From Candidatus Andeanibacterium colombiense (GTDB lineage: Bacteria; Pseudomonadota; Alphaproteobacteria; Sphingomonadales; Sphingomonadaceae): 64,000 nucleotides of DNA. The position numbers were made by a program, and so were the translations under genes. The DNA lies in contig CP119316.1 of the NCBI GenBank assembly GCA_029202985.1, positions 186,001-250,000 on the forward strand. Reading direction: 5' to 3'. Positions within the stretch are counted from its first letter, which is position 1. Each line of letters opens with the position of its first letter. Under the pieces are notes generated by a model. That model was not told where the DNA came from and made no database searches. It was given only the letters and a program-made list of their open reading frames with translations. This document shows positions 23,443-31,971 of this stretch, one piece after another.

Positions 23443-24963
23443 ATGAAAGCAATCATCGAGGAACTGCGCACGGCGCTGTGGTCGGTCTGGAACCGGCGCT
23501 GGCTGGCGCTCGCGGTCGCCTGGGTGCTATGCCTGCTCGGCTGGCTTGCGGTGGCTATGGTCCCGAACACCTACGAATCGCGCGCGCGCATTTTCGTCCA
23601 GCTCGATGATGTGCTGGCTGACCAGATCGGGATCGGCACCGGCGACCGCAAGAAGGATATCGAGCGGGTCACCCAGACGCTCACCAGCGCGGTCAATCTC
23701 CAGAAAGTGGTCCGTTCGACCCGCTTGGGCGAAAAGATCAACAGCGACCGGGACATGGAAATCGCGGTCGACAAGCTGGCCGACACGATCTCGATCAACA
23801 GCACCGAAGCCAATCTGTTCGTGATCTCGGCTACCAGCGGCCGCCGCGACCTGTCGGACAGCGCGAATGCGCAACTGGCGCAGGACGTGGTCCAGAAGAT
23901 GATCGACATCTTCCGCGAAGAGAACCTCGGCGGAACCCGCGGCGAAATGCGCGACACCATCAGTTTCCTCGACCAGCAGCTGGCCGATCGCCAGAAGCAG
24001 CTCGAAACGGCCGAGCAGGAACGCCTCGCGTTCGAGGCGCAGCATCCCGAGATGATCGGCGGGGCGAGCGCGATTGCCCAGAAGCTCGACAATACCCGCG
24101 ACCAGATGCGCAGCGTCGATGCCGATCTCGCCGCGGCGCAGAGCGCGCTGGCGGCGATCGACGGCCAGCTTGCCGGTACGCCGCGCACGATGAGCATTCC
24201 GGGCCAGGCCGGCGGCGCGCGCGGCGCGCTGATGCAGGCCGAAGCCAATCTGTCCGACATGCGCGCACGCGGGCTGACCGACAATCACCCGGATGTGATC
24301 GGGGTGCAGAAGCAGATCGACAACCTCCGCATCCAGGCCGCGCGCCAGGGCGATGCCGGCGGCATGCCGAACCCCGCCTATAGCTCGCTGATTTCGATCA
24401 AGGCCGAGCGCCAGGCGAATGTTCAGGCGCTCCAGTCGCGCAAGGCGGCGCTCGCCTCGGAGATCATGCAGGGCACCGCGTCGCAGACGATGGAACCCGG
24501 CGTTGCGGGCGAGGCCCAGCGGATCAGCCGCGACTACGATGTGCTGCGCAAGCAGTATGACAAATTGCTGCAGGACCGCGAGGAGCTGCGCCTGCGCGGC
24601 CAGGTCGAGAACGAGCGCAATGCGATCAAGTTCGAGATCGTCGATCCGCCCACTTCGCCGCGCACGCCGGCCGCGCCCAACCGGCCGCTACTGCTGTTCG
24701 GGGTGCTGGTTCTGGGCATCGGCGCGGGCGGTGCCGCGGGCTACGTGATGAGCATGCTGCGTTCGGCCTATTCCACCGCGAGCAAGCTCGAGGCGGTGTT
24801 CGAACTGCCGGTCATCGGCACGATCTCGCATGTCACGACCGAGGCCAGCCGCGCGCTCAAGGCCCGGCGGCTCAAGCTGTTCGCGGCCGGCACGGGCGGG
24901 CTCTGCGGGCTGTTCGTGATGCTGCTGGCGGTCGAATTCATCCAACGCGGCATGGTGGGCTGA
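23443..24963 (+). CDS. XrtA-system chain-length determinant protein
   Basis: This 506-residue inner-membrane polysaccharide co-polymerase (TIGR03007, Wzz-like) has a first transmembrane helix at about 19-40 (RWLALAVAWVLCLLGWLAVA). A long periplasmic coiled coil spans about 170-390, rich in QKQLETAEQERLAFEAQ-type heptads. The Pro-rich TSPRTPAAPNRPLLLFGVLV precedes the second helix, and a further hydrophobic stretch lies near the C terminus. It controls polymer length and activates the tyrosine kinase encoded next. GGGGG lies close before ATG 23443. Confidence 0.88.
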   Translation: MKAIIEELRTALWSVWNRRWLALAVAWVLCLLGWLAVAMVPNTYESRARIFVQLDDVLADQIGIGTGDRKKDIERVTQTLTSAVNLQKVVRSTRLGEKINSDRDMEIAVDKLADTISINSTEANLFVISATSGRRDLSDSANAQLAQDVVQKMIDIFREENLGGTRGEMRDTISFLDQQLADRQKQLETAEQERLAFEAQHPEMIGGASAIAQKLDNTRDQMRSVDADLAAAQSALAAIDGQLAGTPRTMSIPGQAGGARGALMQAEANLSDMRARGLTDNHPDVIGVQKQIDNLRIQAARQGDAGGMPNPAYSSLISIKAERQANVQALQSRKAALASEIMQGTASQTMEPGVAGEAQRISRDYDVLRKQYDKLLQDREELRLRGQVENERNAIKFEIVDPPTSPRTPAAPNRPLLLFGVLVLGIGAGGAAGYVMSMLRSAYSTASKLEAVFELPVIGTISHVTTEASRALKARRLKLFAAGTGGLCGLFVMLLAVEFIQRGMVG

Positions 24964-24973
24964 GGAGACGGAC

Positions 24974-25981
24974 ATGGGCGAAGAAAGCAAAATCCCGGTC
25001 CCCAAGGCCAAGAGCGGCGGCTCGCTGTTCGAACGTGCCGAAGGTGCGTTCGATCTCGGCGGCGCCTTCAAGCCGGCCCCGGTGCCCGGCTTCGTGCCGA
25101 AGCGTCCGGCGCCGGCGGTGCCCGCTCTGGCTGCGGCAACCATTGCACCGGCTCCCTTGGCGCCGCGCGCGTTCGAGCCGGCTCCGCCTCCCGAACCCGC
25201 GTCCGCGCCCGAAGTCGTCGCAACTCCGGTCCAGCCGGTGCGCTTCTCCGGCCCGCAATATGCGATCGACCGCGCCCATCTGCGCGAACAGGGGTTGATC
25301 GAACCCGAGGGCGGGGTGACCGCGCTGCTCGAGGAATTCCGCATCGTGAAGCGCCAGCTGCTCCAGGCGGCCCGCGAAGGCGCGCATGAGGGCGACCACA
25401 ATACCCAGCGCATCCTGATCTGCTCGCCGCTGCCGGGCGAGGGCAAGACCTTCTGCGCGGTCAATCTCGCGCTGGCGATCGCCGCCGAACAGGACAGCGA
25501 AGTGCTGCTGGTCGATGCCGACTTCGCAAAGCCCTCGGTGCTTTCGGTGCTTGGCCTGCCGGGCGGCCCGGGGCTGATGGACGCGCTTGCCGATCCGTCG
25601 CTGCGGGTCGAGGATTGCGTGATCGGCACAGACATTCCTGGGCTCTCGGTCCTTCCGGCCGGCAACCAGACCACCCGCGACAGCGAATATCTCGCCTCCG
25701 ACCGCACCCCGGCGGTGCTCGACCGGCTGACCCAAGGCGCTCCGAACAGAATGGTGATCTTCGATTCCCCGCCCGCTCTGGCCGCCTCGCCGGCCGCCGA
25801 GTTGGCCAAATTCGTCGGCCAGGCGCTGCTGATCGTGCGTGCCGACACCACCGGGCAGAGCGCGATCGAGGATGCGCTGCACCTGCTTTCGACCTGCCCC
25901 GACATCAAGCTGTTGCTCAACGCGGCGATGTTCAGCCCGAGCGGCCGCCGCTTCGGGTCCTTTTATGGATACGGAGCCTGA
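24974..25981 (+). CDS. XrtA-associated tyrosine autokinase (BY-kinase)
   Basis: This 335-residue cytoplasmic BY-kinase (TIGR03018 family) has a Pro/Ala-rich N terminus (about 35-90), then Walker A SPLPGEGKTFCAVNLALAIA (about residue 155), Walker A' VLLVDADFAKPSV, and Walker B MVIFDSPPALAAS. The C terminus is short, FGSFYGYGA, with only two tyrosines, so the usual Tyr cluster used for autophosphorylation is minimal. It is separate from the chain-length protein, as in Gram-positive systems. AGGAG precedes ATG 24974. The stop is one base from the next gene. Confidence 0.88.
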   Translation: MGEESKIPVPKAKSGGSLFERAEGAFDLGGAFKPAPVPGFVPKRPAPAVPALAAATIAPAPLAPRAFEPAPPPEPASAPEVVATPVQPVRFSGPQYAIDRAHLREQGLIEPEGGVTALLEEFRIVKRQLLQAAREGAHEGDHNTQRILICSPLPGEGKTFCAVNLALAIAAEQDSEVLLVDADFAKPSVLSVLGLPGGPGLMDALADPSLRVEDCVIGTDIPGLSVLPAGNQTTRDSEYLASDRTPAVLDRLTQGAPNRMVIFDSPPALAASPAAELAKFVGQALLIVRADTTGQSAIEDALHLLSTCPDIKLLLNAAMFSPSGRRFGSFYGYGA

Positions 25982-25982
25982 T

Positions 25983-27617
25983 ATGCGCCGGATCGTAACC
26001 TCCCTGCTGATCGCGCTGGCCGCCGTCGCCGCGCCGCAAGCCGCCTTCGCGCAAGACGACGAGGGCGCGGGGTCACGGAAGCACATCGACGTGTCCCCCT
26101 ACATCGAGGCCGCTCAGGTGGTTTCGAAGGAATTCTCGCCGGGCGACGATTTCGTCACCTACACCCGCATCGCGGCGGGCGTGGATGCCAATGTCCAGGG
26201 TCGCAACAGCGGCGGCTCGGTCTCGCTGCGCTACGAGCGGCGGATCGGCTGGCGCGACGGCGATCCCGACGGCGATTTGATCAGCGGCATCGCCCGCATC
26301 GGCGTGGCGGTGCTGCCGAACAAGGCACTGACGATCGAGGCCGGCGGCATGGCCGCGCAAACCCGCGTCACCGGCAACGGCAGCGCGATCCTCAGCCCGG
26401 TGGTCGACAATCCGGGCAAGAGCAACATCTACGCCGCCTATGCCGGCCCGTCGGTCCATACCAATGCCGGCGATCTCGACATCCAGGGCCATTATCGCTT
26501 CGGCTATGCGAAGGTGGAAGAGCCTGATGCGCTGGTCACCGCGCCGGGCGCCGATCCGCTCGACGTGTTCGACCAGAGCACGATCCACGACGCGGAGGCC
26601 CATATCGGCATCCGTCCGCAGACCGTGCTTCCGGTCGGCATCGGCCTCGGTGGCGGCTGGGTCCGCGAAGACGTTTCCAACCTCGACCAGCGGGTCGAAA
26701 ACCGCTGGGCGCGCGGCGATCTTGCGCTGCCGCTCGGACCTTCGCTCGAAGTGGTCGGCGGGGTCGGCTACGAGAACGTCAAGGTCTCCAATCGCGACGT
26801 GCTGCGCGACGGGAGCGGCGATCCGGTGATCGGCAAGGACGGGCGCTACGTCACCGATAAGTCAGCACCACGCCAGATCTCGTTCGACACCGAAGGGCTG
26901 ATCTGGGACGCCGGCGTGGTCTGGCGCCCGAGCCGCCGCACCGAGCTGGAAGCCCATGTCGGCCGCCGCTACGGCTCAATGAGCTATTACGGCTCGCTGT
27001 CCTACAAGCCGAGCCCGCGCACCAGCTTCAACGTAGGGGTTTACGACACCATGTCGGGCTTCGGCGGTCAGGTCACAAATGCGCTGGCCGAGCTGCCGAC
27101 CGATTTCGAAGCGGTCCGCAACCCGATCTCCGGCGATATCGGCGGCTGCGTCGAGAGCCTGCAGGGCGGCCAGTGCCTCACCGGCGTGCTCAACGGCATC
27201 CGCTCCTCGACCTTCCGTGCACGCGGTGTCGCCGGCACGGTGGCGGTCCAGCTCGGGCGGCTCAAAGCCGGGATCGGCGCAGGCTACGACAACCGCAAGT
27301 TCATCGGCGCGAAGGGCACGATCCTTGAGGATTCGAGCGGCGTGATCGACGAAAGCGTCTGGGCGGCCGCCTATCTCAACGGCCGGATCGACGAGAATTC
27401 GAGCTTCTCGACCAGCATCTATGCCAATTGGCTCGACAGCGGCTTCGACGGCGCCGGCAGTTCGAGCGGCTATGGCGCTTCCGCCAGCTATTATCGCTCC
27501 ATCACCCAGCACGTTTCGGCGACCGCCGCGGTCAGCGTCGATGGCGAGAGCCGCGGCGACGGGACCGAAGACACCATCTCGGGCGCGGCGATGCTCGGCA
27601 TGCGCTATTCGTTCTGA
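25983..27617 (+). CDS. exosortase A-associated outer-membrane beta-barrel protein
   Basis: This 544-residue protein has a signal peptide MRRIVTSLLIALAAVAAPQA with cleavage after AFA. It then has repeated amphipathic beta-strands (ARIGVAVLPNKALTIEAGGM; VSLRYERRIGWRD) and ends in an aromatic LGMRYSF typical of barrel proteins. It matches the uncharacterised PEP-CTERM-associated family (TIGR03016). It may be the outer-membrane partner of the export machine, since no other barrel is encoded in the locus. Proteins of this type are sometimes misnamed YajC, which the sequence does not support. Confidence 0.8.
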   Translation: MRRIVTSLLIALAAVAAPQAAFAQDDEGAGSRKHIDVSPYIEAAQVVSKEFSPGDDFVTYTRIAAGVDANVQGRNSGGSVSLRYERRIGWRDGDPDGDLISGIARIGVAVLPNKALTIEAGGMAAQTRVTGNGSAILSPVVDNPGKSNIYAAYAGPSVHTNAGDLDIQGHYRFGYAKVEEPDALVTAPGADPLDVFDQSTIHDAEAHIGIRPQTVLPVGIGLGGGWVREDVSNLDQRVENRWARGDLALPLGPSLEVVGGVGYENVKVSNRDVLRDGSGDPVIGKDGRYVTDKSAPRQISFDTEGLIWDAGVVWRPSRRTELEAHVGRRYGSMSYYGSLSYKPSPRTSFNVGVYDTMSGFGGQVTNALAELPTDFEAVRNPISGDIGGCVESLQGGQCLTGVLNGIRSSTFRARGVAGTVAVQLGRLKAGIGAGYDNRKFIGAKGTILEDSSGVIDESVWAAAYLNGRIDENSSFSTSIYANWLDSGFDGAGSSSGYGASASYYRSITQHVSATAAVSVDGESRGDGTEDTISGAAMLGMRYSF

Positions 27618-27638
27618 TCGGCCTGTGAGGATATTGTA

Positions 27639-28811
27639 ATGTTCGACGATTTCTACGGGCTCCACGGCAAGCCGTTCCAGCTCACCCCCGATCCGGCCTT
27701 CTATTTCCCCAGCGGAACGCACCGCAAGGCGCTGTCCTATTTGCGCTATGGCCTGGCCCAGGGTGAAGGCTTCATCGTGATCACCGGCGAGGTCGGGGCA
27801 GGCAAGTCCACCCTGGTCGCGCATCTGGTCGCGTCGATCGACCCCGCGCAGCTGACGGTCGGCCAGGTGGTGACCAGCAAGCTCGATGAGGCGGAGATCG
27901 TCCACGTCGTCGCGCAGAGCTTCGGCCTGCATGTCGAAGGGCACGACAAGGCGTCGGCGCTCGGCGCGATCGAGGGCTTTCTCCATAACGAAGCGCGTGC
28001 CGGCCGCCGCTGCCTGCTGATCGTCGACGAATCGCAAAACCTCACCGTTCCGGCGCTCGAGGAACTTCGGATGCTGTCGAACTTCCAGCTCGGCGCGCAT
28101 CCGCTGTTGCAGACGCTGCTGCTCGGCCAGCCCGAATTCCGCGCGACCCTGCAAGGCCATGCGGGGCTCGAGCAATTGCGCCAACGCGTGATCGCCGCGC
28201 ATCATCTCGAGCCGATGGAAGCGGGCGAGATCGAGCCCTATATCGTCCACCGGCTGAGCCATGTCGGATGGGACGGCAATCCGTCGTTCGACCAGCGCGT
28301 GTTCACCGATCTGTTCGAGGCATCGGGCGGCATTCCGCGCCGGGTAAACCAGATCGCCAACCGGCTGCTGCTGCTCGGCGCGGTGGAGCAGCGTTCGCGG
28401 ATCGATGCGGCAATGCTGCAGCAGGTGCTGGCCGAGATGGAAAGCGACAATGCTTTTCCGGCGGCCGCCCCGGCGCCGCTGCCACGTTCGGCCTTCGTCT
28501 CTGACGCCGCGCCTGCCGCACCCGCTCAAGCGCCTGCCGCTCCTGCCGCTCCGGCCTTCGACCAGCGCGCCATCCTCGCCGCGCTTGCCGAACGCGATGC
28601 GCAGATCACCGAATTGCAGCAGGCGGTGGTCGAGCTGACCTATGCCCGCGATGACGCTTCCGCCTCATCCGTGAGCCCCGAGATCGGTGCGCTGAACGAG
28701 CGGCTCGCCCAGCTCGAAGCCCGGCTGATGGAGCAGGAGCGCACGATGCGCCACACGCTGACCATGCTGATCGAATGGATCGAAAGCGACGGCTCGCAGA
28801 TCGCCGCCTAG
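27639..28811 (+). CDS. XrtA/PEP-CTERM system-associated ATPase (ExeA-like)
   Basis: This 390-residue AAA-type ATPase (TIGR03015 family) has the ExeA/GspA-type start MFDDFYGLHGKPFQLTPDP. Walker A is ITGEVGAGKSTLVAHLVASI (about residue 50) and Walker B is CLLIVDESQNL. The arginine-finger region is around SGGIPRRVNQIANRLLLLGA. An Ala/Pro-rich linker (about 280-320) leads to a coiled-coil tail rich in Glu/Gln. It probably powers or gates assembly of the export or sorting machine. It starts 21 bases after the barrel protein. Confidence 0.88.
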   Translation: MFDDFYGLHGKPFQLTPDPAFYFPSGTHRKALSYLRYGLAQGEGFIVITGEVGAGKSTLVAHLVASIDPAQLTVGQVVTSKLDEAEIVHVVAQSFGLHVEGHDKASALGAIEGFLHNEARAGRRCLLIVDESQNLTVPALEELRMLSNFQLGAHPLLQTLLLGQPEFRATLQGHAGLEQLRQRVIAAHHLEPMEAGEIEPYIVHRLSHVGWDGNPSFDQRVFTDLFEASGGIPRRVNQIANRLLLLGAVEQRSRIDAAMLQQVLAEMESDNAFPAAAPAPLPRSAFVSDAAPAAPAQAPAAPAAPAFDQRAILAALAERDAQITELQQAVVELTYARDDASASSVSPEIGALNERLAQLEARLMEQERTMRHTLTMLIEWIESDGSQIAA

Positions 28812-28820
28812 GAGGATCGC

Positions 28821-29705
28821 GTGGCCGAACAACCGTCTCACCCGCCGGTCGTCAACGGCCTTTCGGTCGATGTCGAGGACTGGTTCCAGGTCGGCGCCTT
28901 TGAACGCGTGATCGAGCGAGGCGACTGGGATGGGCTGACCACGCGGGTGGAGCGCAACGTCTCCGAAATCCTCGACCTGTTCGACGACGCCGGCGTCAAG
29001 GCGACCTTCTTCACCCTCGGCTGGGTCGCGCAGCGCAACCGCGCGCTGATCCGCCGGATCGCCGAACGCGGCCACGAGGTCGCGAGCCACGGGTGGGACC
29101 ACGCGCGGGTCCATACGCTGGACCGCGCGCGCTTCGGGGAGGACCTTCGCAAGGCGCGGAGCGAGCTTGAGGACGCTTCGGGCGTGCGGGTCAGCGGCTA
29201 TCGCGCGCCGAGCTTCTCGATCGACCGACGCACCCCCTGGGCCTATGACGAACTGGCCGCGCAGGGCTACGTCTATTCCTCCAGCGTCGCGCCGATCGCG
29301 CACGATCACTACGGCTGGCGCGAGGCACCGCGCTTCGCGTTCAAACCGCTCCCCGGGTCCGAACTGGTCGAGATCCCGGTGACCACCGCCGAGTTTGCCG
29401 GCAAGCGGCTGGCCGCGGGCGGGGGCGGGTTCTTCCGCGTGCTGCCGTATGGCTTCTCGCGCTGGGCGATCCGCCAGGTGAACCGGCGCGAAGGGCGCCC
29501 GGCGATATTCTATTTCCATCCGTGGGAGATCGATCCAGATCAGCCGCGCGTGGTCGGTGCGCCGCTCCGCTCGCGCTTGCGCCACTATACCAAGCTCGAT
29601 GCGATGGCCGGCAAATTGCGCCAGTTGGTCCGCGAGTTCCGCTGGGGCCGGATGGACGCGCTCGCCGCAGGCGAGGCGGCGCGGGCGGTGGACCTCGCCG
29701 CATGA
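28821..29705 (+). CDS. XrtA-system polysaccharide deacetylase
   Basis: This 294-residue NodB-domain deacetylase (TIGR03006 family) shows the metal-binding DVEDWF near residue 18, KATFFTLGWVA, and the His motif HEVASHGWDHARVH around residue 87. RAPSFSID and the late IFYFHPWEID complete the active site. There is no signal peptide, so it may act on a lipid-linked precursor on the cytoplasmic face. The GTG start has an excellent AGGAGG. Its stop overlaps the next ATG by 4 bases. Confidence 0.9.
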   Translation: MAEQPSHPPVVNGLSVDVEDWFQVGAFERVIERGDWDGLTTRVERNVSEILDLFDDAGVKATFFTLGWVAQRNRALIRRIAERGHEVASHGWDHARVHTLDRARFGEDLRKARSELEDASGVRVSGYRAPSFSIDRRTPWAYDELAAQGYVYSSSVAPIAHDHYGWREAPRFAFKPLPGSELVEIPVTTAEFAGKRLAAGGGGFFRVLPYGFSRWAIRQVNRREGRPAIFYFHPWEIDPDQPRVVGAPLRSRLRHYTKLDAMAGKLRQLVREFRWGRMDALAAGEAARAVDLAA

Positions 29706-30760
29706 ACGCGCCGTTCCCGCTCGCAAGCGAAGGTATCCGCCTCGCCGATTTGCGCCAGCCTGACGAGATTGCCCGGATCGACGCCTTCGTGGCGGAACTG
29801 GGCGGCAGCCTGTTCCACCGCCCCGCGTGGCTGCGCGCGGTCGAGCGGGGAACCGGGCAGAGCGCGCTGGGCGTGATCGCCGAGAAGCGCGGGGCATTGA
29901 CCGGCTGGCTGCCGCTGAGCGAAATCCATTCGCCGATCTTCGGCCGAGCGCTGGCTTCGAGCGGGTTTGCGGTCGGCGGCGGCATTCTGTCGCGCGACAA
30001 GGCCGGCGCCAGGCGGCTCGCCCGCGCGGCCGAGGAACTGGCCCTCCGTCGCAGCTGCACCGCGATCGAATTGCGCGGCGGCGAGGCGCCGCGGGATTGG
30101 GACATCCGCACCGACAGCCATTGCGGTTTCGAGTGGGAACTTGCCGCGGACGATGAGGCGCAATTGCTCGCGATCCCGCGCAAGCAGCGCGCCGAGGTGC
30201 GCAAGGGGCTCGATCGGGATCTGACCGTGCATGTCGGGACCGATGCGAGCGACCGCGCGGCGCATTACGCGGTCTATGCCGAAAGCGTCCGCAATCTCGG
30301 CACGCCGGTGTTTCCGCGGGCGCTGTTCGAGGCTGCGCTGGACGGGCTCGATGCCGATATCCTGACCGTGCGCCATCAGGGGAAGCCCGTCGCGAGCGTG
30401 CTGTCCTTCTATTACGCGAGCGCGGTGCTGCCCTATTGGGGCGGAGGCACCTACGCCGCGCGGCGCCTGCGGGCCAACGACCGGATGTATTACGAGCTGA
30501 TGCTCCACGCCCGCCGGCGCGGCTGTACCCGCTTCGATTTCGGGCGCTCCAAGACTGGTAGCGGCGCGTTTCATTTCAAGCGCAACTGGGGCTTCGAGCC
30601 GCAGCCGCTTTCCTATGCCAGCTGGACCGCGCCGGGCGCCGCAAGGCGCGATGCCGATCCGACCAGCGCGAAGCATTCGGCGCGGATCGCGCTTTGGCGG
30701 CAATTGCCGTTGCCGATCGCCAATCGGCTCGGCCCGCTCATCGCGCGGGGACTCGGATGA
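29702..30760 (+). CDS. FemAB-like XrtA/PEP-CTERM-associated protein
   Basis: This 352-residue protein of the FemAB-related family (TIGR03019) found in exosortase loci has duplicated GNAT-like folds. The conserved SLFHRPAWLRAVERGTGQ lies near the N terminus, RKQRAEVRKGLDRDL near residue 165, and FDFGRSKTGSGAFHFKRNWG near 290. FemAB relatives transfer aminoacyl groups, so this may add an amino acid to the polymer or a sorted protein. Overlaps on both ends (ATGA at 29702 and 30757) suggest strict cotranslation with the deacetylase and glycosyltransferase. Confidence 0.87.
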   Translation: MNAPFPLASEGIRLADLRQPDEIARIDAFVAELGGSLFHRPAWLRAVERGTGQSALGVIAEKRGALTGWLPLSEIHSPIFGRALASSGFAVGGGILSRDKAGARRLARAAEELALRRSCTAIELRGGEAPRDWDIRTDSHCGFEWELAADDEAQLLAIPRKQRAEVRKGLDRDLTVHVGTDASDRAAHYAVYAESVRNLGTPVFPRALFEAALDGLDADILTVRHQGKPVASVLSFYYASAVLPYWGGGTYAARRLRANDRMYYELMLHARRRGCTRFDFGRSKTGSGAFHFKRNWGFEPQPLSYASWTAPGAARRDADPTSAKHSARIALWRQLPLPIANRLGPLIARGLG

Positions 30761-31971
30761 GCGAGATCCTGTTCCTTGCGCACCGCCTGCCGTTCCCGCC
30801 CGACCGCGGCGACAAGATCCGCTCACACCACGTGCTGAAGGCGCTGGCCAAGCTTGCGCCGGTCCATGTCGCCAGCTTCGTCGATATCAAGGCCGACTGG
30901 GCGCATGAGGACGAGTTGGCGCAAGTCGCGGCGAGCCATTGCCTTGCCGCGCGTAGCAAGCCGCTCGCGCTCGCCGGGATCGAGGCGGCGCTACTCCGGC
31001 AGCCGGTCAGTCTTGCCGCCTTCGCCAGCACGAAACTCGCGCATTATGTCGAGCAGACCCTCACCGCGCGCCCGATTTCGGCGATCTACGTGTTCTCGGG
31101 CCAGATGGGGCAATATGTCCCGGCGGGCTTCGCGGGCCGGCTGATTGTCGACCTGGTCGATGTCGATTCAGCCAAGTTCGAAGCCTATGCGGCCGAGGGG
31201 CGATGGCCAAAAGGCTGGATCAATGCGCGCGAAGGCCGCCTGCTTGCGGCCGAGGAAGGGCGGCTCGCGGCGCGCGCCGACACGACCTTGCTGGTGAGCG
31301 AGGCCGAGGCGAATCTGCTTCGTTCGCGTCTGGTTGCGCCGGCGAATGTCCTGGCGCTCGGCAACGGGATCGATACCGAGGGGTTCGATCCGGCGAGGGT
31401 GAAACCCGCACTACTCGGGGAGGGGCCGCATCTCGTGTTCACCGGCCAGATGGATTACGCGCCGAATGTCGCGGCGGCGTTGCACGGGATCGAGTTCGTT
31501 CTGCCGGCGGTGCGTCGGCATCATCCGCAGGCGCAGTTCCACATTGTCGGCCGCGCGCCGGCGCGCGAATTGCTTGCCCGGGACGGGCGGGACGGCGTCC
31601 GCATTCACGGCGAAGTGCCCGATGTGCGGCCGTTCCTCGCCGCCGCCGATGCGGTGGTGGCACCGCTCGCGATCGCGCGGGGGATCCAGAACAAGGTGCT
31701 TGAAGCGATGGCGATGGCCCGCCCGGTGGTACTGACCTCGGGCGCGGCGACCGGGATCGGCGCGGAGGACGGAGTCCAGTTCGCGATTGGCGATGGTTAT
31801 GCCGATTTCTCCGCCCGCGTACTGGCGCTGCTCGCAAACCCCGGAGCCGCGCAGGCGATGGGCAAGGCCGCGCGGCAGTTCGTGAAGCGGCAGCGCGGCT
31901 GGGACGCGATGCTGGGTGCGTTGCCGGCGATCATGGGTTTCCCGAAGCGGCGCAGGCGCGATGCCGCCTGA
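30757..31971 (+). CDS. XrtA-system glycosyltransferase (TIGR03087 family)
   Basis: This 404-residue GT-B fold glycosyltransferase (TIGR03087) of the exosortase A locus has FLAHRLPFPPDRGDKIRSHH at the N terminus. The donor-binding Rossmann half holds HLVFTGQMDYAPNVAAALHG and the C-terminal block APLAIARGIQNKVLEAMAMA, with the GT4-like nucleotide-sugar site. It probably builds the repeat unit or primes the polymer. It overlaps FemAB upstream (ATGA) and the exosortase gene downstream (11 bases). Confidence 0.88.
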   Translation: MSEILFLAHRLPFPPDRGDKIRSHHVLKALAKLAPVHVASFVDIKADWAHEDELAQVAASHCLAARSKPLALAGIEAALLRQPVSLAAFASTKLAHYVEQTLTARPISAIYVFSGQMGQYVPAGFAGRLIVDLVDVDSAKFEAYAAEGRWPKGWINAREGRLLAAEEGRLAARADTTLLVSEAEANLLRSRLVAPANVLALGNGIDTEGFDPARVKPALLGEGPHLVFTGQMDYAPNVAAALHGIEFVLPAVRRHHPQAQFHIVGRAPARELLARDGRDGVRIHGEVPDVRPFLAAADAVVAPLAIARGIQNKVLEAMAMARPVVLTSGAATGIGAEDGVQFAIGDGYADFSARVLALLANPGAAQAMGKAARQFVKRQRGWDAMLGALPAIMGFPKRRRRDAA

